Assembly (NCBI GenBank): GCA_002104985.1
Contig: MCGO01000257.1
Coordinates: 1 to 46,865 of the forward strand
Source of the DNA: Rhizoclosmatium globosum
Taxonomy: Eukaryota; Chytridiomycota; Chytridiomycetes; Chytridiales; Chytriomycetaceae
Direction of reading: 5' to 3'
Length of the DNA: 46,865 nucleotides
The notes below the pieces were generated by a model. It had not been told where the DNA came from, did no database searches, and saw only the letters and a program-made list of their open reading frames with translations. A program made the translations under genes and the position numbers. Shown one piece after another: positions 20,034 through 30,600 of this stretch; position 1 is the stretch's first letter, and every line of letters begins with the position of its first letter.

Positions 20034-22919
20034 ATGGCTATCAAGGAGTTCGTTGTTTCTCGCATGGCCAAAGACTGGCTCAAGGCGGTCTTGGCAGTGA
20101 GTTCTGACCTTGACATCAAACCAACAACTAACAAAGCTGTTGGCGATTAGTTTGTTCTTGCAACCACTTTCATTCTCTCACCTTGGTCCTCATGGATTCA
20201 GTCTCGTACGTTCGGAAACGTCATCCTTGTAACTGTAATCCAATCGCCGTGAGTTAATCAACTCTTGACTGTCATTAGAACTAATTGTACTTAAGAGCCA
20301 AATCTGTGGGTAGCTTCTTGGATTCATCGTTCCTGCTGTTGGTCTTCCTTTTCATTAATAGTGCCATCTTTGCATTTATGCAAGCTGTGGCTGGAAATTC
20401 ATATCCAGCTCTTGGAGTGATTCTGTTCCTTGTCACCTACATTTCGGCCACCATCCGTACTTTTAACGTTCAACGTTACTTTGTTCCTTCTTTGGTTGGC
20501 CCTCTCCTTGCTTTTACCGCTTGTACCAGTCTTGTTGGTGTTGGAGGAAGGAACTCCTCTGGAGGTGCCCAATTTGACAACAATTTCCTCATTAGCACAA
20601 TCAATTCGTACTTGATTGGTCTTGCCATCTCGTTTATCCTCAATATTCTGGTCTTCCCTGACTTTGCCGAACCTCGTATCAATCAACTCCTCATTACCGT
20701 TTTAGCAAACATTTCCGACCTCTCCAGTTCTATTCTGAAAAGCATAAGTGGTGCTGAAATTACCAAGGAAGACTATGCTGCCGGAAACGAAATCCGTACA
20801 AAATTGGTTGTTGAAATTCAAAATCAATTCAGATTAATTGACACCAACATTGCTCAAGCTGCAGCTGAAGTCAGCTACTCTTGCCTTTCTGTCAAAAACT
20901 ATGGTCAGATCGTCAAGGGATGCAAGAGTATCGCATCCGTGTTGTTCTCACTTCAAACAACTCTCTCCTCTGTCAGTGCCCAACAACTTCTTGCAAGCAA
21001 AGAATTTGCAAATGAAATCTCTCCAAGAATGCGTGGCTCTTGGATCAAACTTGACTCTGCCTGCAAGAACCTTTTTGACGAGGTTGCAACAGAGATCAAC
21101 GATCGCTCTAAATCGAATCGTATAGTTGATAAAGAGGCCGAAGAAGCTCTTGCACAGTCTTTGCAAGTGGCTCAAGAGGCTATCGTTGAGTTTGAAAACC
21201 ACAACCCATCTGTCTTTTTGAAAGTGTTTTCTGAGAAGAAGGATATTTCTGAAGGACTTTTGACAAACGAAGTCAAAGCAGGTTGGGGTAAACTCTTACA
21301 GCTCACGTTCTTCATTCTTGGTTCAAAGGAGGTAAGTTCTTGTCGACTAATAGGTATAATATTGTTACTGACATTTTCCACAAGATTGTCAAAGAACTTA
21401 CCACACTTCACACTGATATTTCCCAAATGAGCAAATCTCGAAAGATTCGTCTCCACTTTGGATACTTTGCTGCTACAAATGCTCTAAAGCGCTTTGCCTC
21501 TAGCGGTTCTAACAATGCTGGATGGTCAATTCGGGGACTATTGGTCGCTGCAAAAGACTTTGTTTTGTCCCCCGGTTCCATTTTTGGTATCAAGTCTGCT
21601 GTTGCGCTGGTTTGTCTTCAGATGATTCTCTTCAATCGACCAGACATTTTCAAGCAGTGGTATTTGGCAAGTGCTGTAACAACGATTCTTGTTGCAGTTT
21701 CTCCTTCAATGGGACAAACTTACCTCGGTCTTCCAATTCAAATCATCGGATCTTCGGTCGGAGCTATCTTGGGATACGCTGGTGTTGTTGCTTGTGGTAA
21801 GACTAGCTACGGCCTTGTGGGTTTCGCGTTTTTGGTTGCTGTTCCTGGTTATTACTTGCAGCTTAAGGGCTTGCAAACATTTGTTCTTGGATTGCTCATG
21901 TTGATGTCCTTCTCAACAGTAAGTTTTACATCAAATACTAGGCAGATAATCAATACTAACACATACCAAATAGTATGTCGCAGTCTCTAACGCGAACGCC
22001 ATAAATCCATTCTTTGATGCCCCAGATTTGTACTTGGGAAAGACCATCGGGGCTTTGGCTGTCACTTTGACCTTCTCTGTCGTATTCAGTATGGTTTTGT
22101 ACCCAACTTTGGCCAGAGACGTTCTCCGTGAGAGAATGTGTGAAATCTTCCAGGAAATCAGTATGTTCTACCGCAAGATTATTGTTGCTACTGTCAACGT
22201 TCCAGTGGATTCCATTCACGTCGAACAAGATGTCAGTGTTAAGGAAGCGAGAAACCAAATCTTGACAAAGCTCTTGGCTCTTGAAAACTTGGTTGTTTTT
22301 GCTTCTGCAGAACCTAGACTCGAAGGTAAATTCGAAACCGCAAAGTACCGAGCTGTCTTGGCTTCTCAACACCGTTTGCTGGACCGTATCGATTGTCTCA
22401 GAATGTCAGCCGGAGACAAACCCCTCGACAATGAAGTCAGAACTCTGATGAACCGCGAAAATATTGGAAAAGCTCGTTCTGAGATGCAGCAAACCTTCCG
22501 GTAAGTCCTCTCAAATTCATTCAAGAACTATATTGAAAGTTTTATCTAGCCTTCTTTTGTACGTTTATGCATCTACTCTTTTGACCAAACAGAAGATCCC
22601 ACCAGGCTTGCCAAAAGCCGCTGAAGTCCGTAACAAGTTGGCGGAAGAGATCATTATGACCGTGATGAAACACCATCATGGATTGTATCCTGCTGGAGAT
22701 GAGTTGGACGGAATTATTCCAAAAGACAAGGAAGGAATCTTGCGAACTCTCAACACAGAGAAGTGGATGCGTATCATTAGTTTCTCTGCTAGTGCTCGTG
22801 AAGTTGCCCAAGAGCTGGACCGTATTACTCCCCAAATGGTTGCAATTTTCGGTTCCTTTGCTGACGTCTTGACAAAGGAGGCTGATTTTGTCGCTGAGGA
22901 GAACGAATGGCTCATTTGA
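20034..22919 (+). CDS. ArAE/Bre4-like transporter, copy C of a tandem triplet
   Basis: Exons 20034-20096, 20151-20248, 20296-21331, 21385-21918, 21974-22500 and 22550-22919 join in phase to 875 aa. The six-exon structure is identical in position and phase to copy A, while the protein sequence is closer to copy B (for example GGRNSSGGAQFD, the shared TNIAQAAAEVSYS and an ENEWLI ending). Membrane segments: about six before VFPDFAEPRINQ, and a second block starting FGIKSAVALVCLQMILFNRPDIF and ending at YLGKTIGALAVTLTFSVVFS. Codon choice is visibly more restricted (many AAG, CTT, GTC and GTT codons) than in copy A, which suggests this is the strongly expressed member. Its 3' neighbour on the same strand is the class C receptor, 139 nt on. 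Confidence 0.92.
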
Positions 22920-23058
22920 ATGCGTTTATCATCTACAATTTAGAACAGAAATAAATATTGAAAATAGATTCATATGCGATTATCTAACATTTTGGGCCCG
23001 GCCTAGTTGATTCAAATTGCAAACAAAGGAAATCGAGAAGAATGGAAATTCAACTGAC

Positions 23059-26000
23059 ATGAAGATTGTGAATCCACTGCTCTTCTTCACGCTCTATTCG
23101 GGGCTTATCACCGCCATGAAAAATCAGTCCTATATTGAGCTTGGCGTGATAAACTCCTATTCTTATGTTGACGGCGCACAACTTGATGCTTCTGGCTCGA
23201 TTGTCACATCATTTCAAAGCTCGCTCAAATTGGCCAACATTGACATATCTGGATACGGAAACGATGGAGGAACATATTTCACAGACTTGATGATGCAGAT
23301 AGCTGTGAAGATGATAAACGAAAACCCTTATATTCTACCCAACACAACAGTCATACTGCGACGATTTAACGACATGGATCCCACGAGACATATCAGCAAC
23401 AACGTTTCTACAGTAACTACAGGATTTGCAACCATAACTGCAATGGAAATTGGAAAGCAAAAAGGTTTTTTTCTTTGTATCATATACAACATCTGAACCA
23501 AACAAATAGATTTGTTTGGTCTAGTTTCCGCGGAATATAGTTCTGTGCTCAACTATGTTGGTGAATTGACATCAGTGTATAAAATTCCAACTTGCGGGCT
23601 TTCTCAACTGTCTCCAAGATTTTCAGACAAAAACTTGTACCCATACTTTTTCAGAATGATCTCCGGAATGAGTTGAGTAAAAACACGTATTAAGCATTGT
23701 TTTGTATTTAAGCCGTGGATTGCAGCCGGAAGTCAAGGGCTTGGAAACAATTATGTCAAACTATTTCGTAGCTGGAACGTCAACAGAGTGGGAATCATCG
23801 TTCAGCAAGACGTCACATACAGTTACCTGGGTACGTATTTGTTTTTGATTCCGTTTATTCATCGCTTGCAAAGCGGCGATCGACATGAAAAGGGTGTTTT
23901 CAATGAATGGGATTCTGTTACTAGCAGAATGCAGTGGTCGAACCGGGCTCAGTCTTCAAGACATTGCATGGATCGCAACATGTCTAAAAACAGCAGATAC
24001 GCGTTACATTGTTATCCTGGGGAATCCAGATTTCGTATCTAAAGTCTATTATTATGCCGGATCACGACACGGGCTAGTTAATGCAGACCATGTATGGACA
24101 AGTCCTGTCTCGCCACTGCCTTACACCGACCCAGTCACATGTAAGGACTCAAATTACCCAATTCTTCTAGATTTTAAAAGATCGTACAGTATTTGGACCT
24201 GATTATTACAATTATTTACCCGGCTTCATTCAATTCTCTTCTAACCCGACTTTTAATGTCACGGATTTAAACCTGTTCTCCGAGATTGTTCGCCAAGCTG
24301 CAATTATTGCCGATTACCCGCTCACTGTCGATATTGTGAGCTTTTTCGATACTCCCACAGCATTTGACTGTGCGATGACGCTAATGATAGGGCTGGATCG
24401 AATGCTGAAGGAAAATGGAGGGTTTCCAAAGAATTGGCGAGACTTGCTCAATCATACAGCGTTCTCAAATACTGGATATAATGGACTTGTTCAAGCTCCA
24501 ACGATTCTGAGCGCAGAAGGAGATTTGGTGCTTGGGTTTACAGCTTGTGTTTACAACGGAACTATGTTTGCGTGCAATAGTATGGAATATTCTGAAGTAG
24601 TATTTTGGTTAACTGACTGCTTTAGATTTTGGTAAAACAAACGATGCCGGTTTTTCTTACTACATGAAGCCACAGTTCTTTGGTGGATCATACATTCCAC
24701 CTCCCGATGGTCCTCCAATTCAAGAAATAACTTACTTTTCGGAGACTATTGAAACGCAGCACGGACAAATAATTGTAATTCTCATTAGCCTTGGTCTAAT
24801 CGTGTGTCTCCTTTGTTTGAAGTTTTTAGTTGAAAATCGACGTAAATCTGTGGTCCGAGCGAAAATTTTCACGCATTCTGTTTCAATCATTTTAGGAATC
24901 ATGACAATTTACGCATCATTAGCGCTTTATTTGAATGAGGCAACAGTCGTCACATGTAATTTACGGATCTGGATGTTGGCTTTTGGATGTTCGTTATGTT
25001 TGGCTGCATTCATCTTCAAGAACATTTTCATATCACAAGTTATTTCAGCAAGAAAGAAATTGAAGAGAGAGTATATACAGCACCTTGAATTGAGCAGGGA
25101 ATTGTGTCTGACTGCAACTGTCCTTATTGAAAATGTAAGTAACGGGTGTCGTTGAAAAGCTAAAATTAAACCGTAGATCATTGTCATTATATACGTTTTG
25201 AAAGGAGGTTCAGTTCCATCATATGCCTCTGTTGGCTTGAATTCAATCAACGTTTGTAAAAGTACTTCAAGCTCTGAGTACTGGGAAACAGCAATTTATA
25301 CGTACAATATTGCTCTAGCCGTTGCGCTCCTCCCAACAGTCTATTTCGTACGTAATATGCAATCAATCCACAACGAGTTCATTCTTTTGGGAACGATTTT
25401 TGTCCTTCTAGCAATATTCTTTGGCTTTGTTCGAATACTTGATTCAAATCCAACCAGATCATCCACGTTTTATCGTGCAATTTGTATATGGTTTTCGGCC
25501 ACGGTAATACTGGTTTTGTTCCTCGGACCTGTAATGTACAAGATCCACCGAGATACTTTCCTAGACACAATTCAAAAGCGGATTCTCAACAATATGTCAA
25601 ATCAAAAACAAAAGTCTAACATGACAACGTCGAGGGGTTTTTCCAAATCAGTTTCAATGATGTCGCCGAGGCTTGGAGTACGGTCTCAATTAGGGAGTCC
25701 AGGTTCTTACCATAGGCGCGATCATGATCTAAAATGCGTGATATTTCGATGGAAGATGAGACGTCATTTTTTCTGGAGTACCTGGACTGCTGGAAAAATC
25801 ACATTCAATTGTACAGCTTTCAGAATGTGGATAGCTTTGGAACAGATAATGGACTTCCAATGTTTTGGACTCGATGATATACAGGTTACAAAGCAAGAAA
25901 ATTACGCGCGTTTCGAATTTCGGAATATCGTGGTTGAGGTAGTTGGCCTTGATGGAACCAATGTTGGTGATGAGGTGATGGCCAAATTTCAGGAAATGAA

Positions 26001-26133
26001 GCAAACTTTCCAGCGAAGGAATGCAGCGGCTCAAGAAAAATCTGATACGGAAGAAGTTCTCAAGAAAGTCTTTAGCCATGAGATTCTGAGCAATGGGGGT
26101 GTGAATGGGGCTATGAGCAATGATGAACAATAA
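23059..26133 (+). CDS. Class C (GABA-B-like) G-protein-coupled receptor
   Basis: Seven exons (23059-23464, 23525-23671, 23726-23830, 23874-24140, 24181-24579, 24626-25134, 25177-26133) join in phase to 929 aa. A signal peptide (MKIVNPLLFFTLYSGLITA) leads into a periplasmic-binding-protein-like ligand domain of about 500 residues, with VGIIVQQDVTYSYLAAID and RYIVILGNPDF as recognisable strands. Seven membrane helices follow: IIVILISLGLIVCLLCLKF, VSIILGIMTIYASLALYL, LRIWMLAFGCSLCLAAF, ELCLTATVLIENIIVIIYVL, YNIALAVALLPTVYFV, LLGTIFVLLAIFFGFV and AICIWFSATVILVLFLG. The cytosolic tail of about 195 residues carries a Ser/Arg-rich linker and a compact unknown domain. The layout fits GABA-B/Grl-type receptors of zoosporic fungi and amoebae; the ligand is unknown. 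It lies directly after the transporter triplet and converges on RAD1 (75 nt). Confidence 0.9.
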
Positions 26134-26208
26134 AAAGTGCTGCAATTTGTACGAATTTACTCTGAAGATCATGCACCAATATCAGGCAAACACTGTGAAT
26201 GCGGGAAT

Positions 26209-27620
26209 TTAGTACATTTCAGAGGTCAGAACAAATATTACCACAAAGTTCACATATCCCATTTGAGCCCCGCCAACACCAGTACTTTCACTTACTGGAA
26301 CCATAAACTGCAATAAAGACATTAGTAAATAAATGTCGAACTGCGTCTTCTTGAAGGAGCAGAAAGGAAACTCACCTGCATTGACAACATACCCTCCCCA
26401 TTCAACCTCAAACTAACCCTGGTACTCAACACTAGCAGCGTCTTGAGTGCAGGCTGAACAACTGAATATTTGTATTCATACGCAACCTCTTGGTCGCATT
26501 TCACACTTTCCAAAGCATCCGCCTCGTCACTTGCAGTTCCAAATTCATTCGAACCACCCATATACTCGACAACAGTTTCACCCGCGAGACCACGTGATGA
26601 AATACGCAGGTGAGGTGTGCGTGGGCTTACATGGATTTTGAGAGTGTCAGTTGATGGATCGAGTTCAGAGATTGCGTGGGTGAGCCAGATGGACTATAAC
26701 GTATTACGGAATAACATCAAGAAAAAAGGGTAGTTCACTCAAACCTTCATTGTGATTTTGCAGCACACGTCGCTATTTCCAAATTGGGTTTCAAGGAGCA
26801 TGATATCCTCTTGAGATGTTTCGAGTTGCAAGGTTTTGAGACGCGCTACTGATTTCACACGAGCGTTTTGAAGGCTATTATGTGATTGATTTAGAGGAAT
26901 TCAATGAGGCAACTCTACTGTTGGTTACGTGAGAATGAGGTGGCTTCCGACAGGGTCATGTGTAATGACAAGGGACACAGATTGAGATGGAGTTGGTGCA
27001 CCTCCTTGAGTTCTGTAATGACTCTGGTATCGTGAATGATGTTGGGTTCCCCCAGCGGCACCAGCCATTCCACCAGGATTGTTGAAGTTGATTCCTACTT
27101 TCGTTAGAGTTGAATTCAGCGCAGAAAGACTCACCTCCAAACCTTGATTGATCGTCGTCTTTGTCGTTTGGAGAGAGGGAATTCTCGCCTTGGCCAAATG
27201 GAACAGCCGAGGTACCCCCGAAGATTCCAGCGGATTCAGTAAATGCATCTAGATCCACGCATAAAAGGAGGTCCGTGTCAGCATCATTGTCGTCGTCTGG
27301 GGCGTTGTCCGTTTCGAATGAGTGAAAGGCAGATTTTGGTAGAGCAGCATGCAACTGACACGTCTAAGACGGGGTTTAGCAACGAATTTGAATCAAATGA
27401 GAGTTAGAGTACCCTGTGGGGAAGGAGCGCCGACAGTACGAGTCCACGGGTAGGCGATACTCTGCAGACAACCTTGATCTGAGACAGACAACATTACACC
27501 ACGCAAGCAATTCAACAGCAAAGTACGCACTGTTCCCGCATCCTTCTCTTTCGCCGGTGGCTGATGCAGAGCCTTCAGAATTGAGAGAAGCGAACGCGAG
27601 TCTGTCAATTCGAGTTTCAT
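26209..27620 (-). CDS. RAD1: Rad1-like subunit of the 9-1-1 checkpoint clamp
   Basis: Clamp subunit that, with Rad9 and Hus1, is loaded at damaged DNA and activates ATR signalling. Exons 27620-27531, 27478-27413, 27363-27135, 27097-26929, 26874-26745, 26693-26376 and 26307-26209 join in phase to 366 aa. Family landmarks in order: LTDSRSLLSILKALH near the N-terminus, HAALPKSAFHSFE, LLLCVDLDAFTESAGIFG, VKSVARLKTLQLE, LRISSRGLAGETVVEY, VAYEYKYSVVQPALKTLL and RVSLRLNGEGMLSMQFMVP. Insert-rich loops (DNAPDDDNDAD and a Gly/Ala/His loop) make it longer than the human protein. Intron 1 (27530-27479) uses a GTGCGT donor; other acceptors there keep a reading frame too, so residues 31-52 are the least certain. 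Its ATG is 26 bp from the golgin ATG on the other strand. Confidence 0.82.
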
Positions 27621-27646
27621 CTTGCACTCAGAGTGTTCAAAGAAAG

Positions 27647-30600
27647 ATGGCACCAAAGAAGAAGCGCAGCGTCCTCTTCTCCGGGCCAAAGAACCCCGCC
27701 GAATCAACCACCGAATCACCACAAACAACAACGACAACCACCGAACCCGAATCGCTGTTTTCCTTCGACGAAGAGCCGCAACAACCACCACTCGGAACAG
27801 CCTTCTTCATCAACAACTCAGATCCAACTTCATCGGCCTCTCATTCATCAACTTCAAAGTTATCTGCACAGACAAAGACAAATGAACTCGTCGATCTGCT
27901 CGGCGAAGACGATGTCTCCGCGGACGTGTCCGTCAAGGGCGAGGTCTTTGCGAGAGTAAAGGCTCTCAATCCATCATCGTCGTCCATAAAACTTGTGGTG
28001 AATGAGCTCGATATCTTTGCTGATCAGTCGCTACCTGTCTCAACTCCTTTGAATGCAGCCCTGCCTGTCTCCAGCCAGGAGCTGCTTGATGTGTTTGGTT
28101 CAGGCCCCGCCCCAATTGACCCCAACAATGTCACCCTTGATATCACCCACGACAAAGGTGTCCTCAAACTTACTGTTGGAGAGCTCATGGCCAAATTAGA
28201 CCGTCTGGATAAGCTGCAGGGAATGTTTAACGGTACGATTTCGAAGCGTGCTGTATCTGAGCGAAGCTAAGATGTAGCGAGCGGCAGTACGCGAACGACC
28301 GAAAAACTTACTTACGGCGAAGAACGAGACACGAAGGGGGTTCGAGGGAGCGTGGAAACTAGGCAAAAAGTAGGAATACAAAAGCAAGCTGACTCGCTGT
28401 GAGAGAGGCGAGCTTTTGGAACTGTGAGCGCCATCGAAAAGCCTTTCGCGAAGCAAACAGAAAGACAATAGCCTCCTAGCATTTCTTATTGAGCGAGGAA
28501 CGAGCGAAATATGAATTGTCATTTGATCCATATCCCCACACTCCACACCTTGATAATTTGGTCCTAATTACGACTCTTGATAGAACTTGAAAAGACTTAT
28601 AAAACACTGTCGAGGCATAATACTCGCATCAATGAAATTCTCGGGAACCATACAATGTTGAAAGACGGTGTTACTGTTGGTGATGAAAGCAAACTTCAGC
28701 AACTCGATTCATATTTGTTGGATCAAAAAGTCAAGATTCAGGTACTTTGGTTCATATGTCCTCTTGTTATTCTGACTCTGCAAACAGACTTCCTCAACTA
28801 TCAACGAGTCACTGAAACAAGAAGTTACTGCTTTGAAAGAATCAGAACGTTTGAGAATCATGGAACTGGAGCAAAAGAACCAAAACATCAAAAACTTGCA
28901 AAGTTTGGTGGAAACTCAAGAAGAGGTGAGAGACACGTCAAATTCGGTTAGGAATCTCACCGATTCATCCAGGAAATCAAGTCTTTGAAATCTTCGTCTG
29001 CATCCCGAGCCCCGTCTCCCATTCGACGTTCGGGATCAATTGACACGAAACAGAAATCTGTTAGCAGTCCAATAACGAGCCCAAGCAACATGAAAACGAC
29101 AACACCAACAACTCCTTCACTCTCTGAAAAAAGCTCCTTTTTCAACTTCCAAACTATGCTGTCAACAACCATGAAGTCATCGTCAACTCCTTCAACTCCA
29201 ACCCAACCCACTGCTGTCGTTACAGAGCCACAACCACCATCAGATGCAGCAAGTACACTTCAAATGAAGCTCAAAATCAGAGATCTTGCGAACGCATTGA
29301 AAAAAGTAACTGAACAACGAGATCTCGCCATAGTTCGCATCAAAGAATTACAAGCCACGACAAACAACCACAACACTTTGTCCGTTCCATATACAGAAAA
29401 CCGGCGTAATAGCGTTGATGAACTCTTGGCTGTGTCAGCAGACTCAACTTCTCATTCCAATGGGCATCATACGCTTGTCACAGTTGACTTAGACGCCAGG
29501 AGAAATAGCGGAGACAGTGTATCCGGTCTTCTAGGATCAATTCCATCAGATTACTACGACGGTGCAACATCAACCTCAACACCTTCATCAACAACAATCC
29601 CTCTCATCCGCTCCTCCTCCCAAGACCCTCTCCGCCAACGTATCAAAGATCTCGAAACTCAACTCGAAACTGTCCAAACCCAACTCTACGAGCAAACTGA
29701 ACTAACCAAAAAACTACGTGCAAACAACGCAACCACTTCATCCACATCAACCACATCTGTCCGCAAACGCCTCTCTTTCATTGAAGTCTCCTCCAGCAGA
29801 AACTCAACCTCCTCCATCAACAACGACGCGGAAGTTTCCGGAGTTGAACAAGAGCTCCTCGAAGCACGGGAAACAATCTCAACTCTTCAAGTTCAATTAC
29901 GGGATACCGCTGCCGAGCGAGATGAAGAAATTGAACGCAGCTATGAACTCCAGAAACGAATTTTGGAGGCTGAAGATGCGAAACGGGAAGTTCAAGGAAA
30001 ATTAGACTCTGTCGATCAACGACATGCTGAGAGTTTGGATAGCATTGCGGCTGTGAATGATGTTACTGTCAAGACTCTTGAAGATGAAGTTGAGAATTGG
30101 AAGAGGAAGTTGAAAGGGGAAACGGAAAACCTGCGTGTTGCTACTGCGGAGTTGGAGGCTTTGAAGAAGGAGAAGGAGGGGGTTGATGCTGTTGTCGTCA
30201 AGTTGGAGGATGAGGTCAAGAAACTGACGGCTGCGAATGAAGGTGCTGTTCAAGGGCTTGTGGAGTCTGAAAAGACACGGAAAACTGCGTTGGATGACGC
30301 GGAGGCTCTTAAAGGAAAGCTTGGAGTAGTTGAAAAAGAGCTGAGTGCCGTGAAGGAGAAGTTGGCCGAACTTCAGAGCAACTATGATACCAGCTTGGAA
30401 ACTATTCGCGCACAGAAGGAGTCTGAAAAGACTATGCAGGAGCGTATTGATTCTGCTGAGTCGTCACAAAGGGACACGGTTGGGAAGTTGGACAAGGCTT
30501 TTGCTGTTATTCGCAAACTGAAGACTGACGCGGAGAGTAGAGACGCGGCCAAAAATCAACTTGAAAACGAATTGCAGACGGCGTCAGAATCATTGAAGGC

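Noticed and set aside
25728..25890. Alternative open frame in the receptor tail (starting MRDISMEDETSFF)
   Set aside because: It ends in stops after about 45 codons, while the annotated frame continues to the gene end, with exon phases that close.
27416..27646. Extension of the golgin frame 77 codons upstream
   Set aside because: This part is antisense to RAD1 exons 1-2, and the first ATG in good context with a plausible N-terminus is at 27647.
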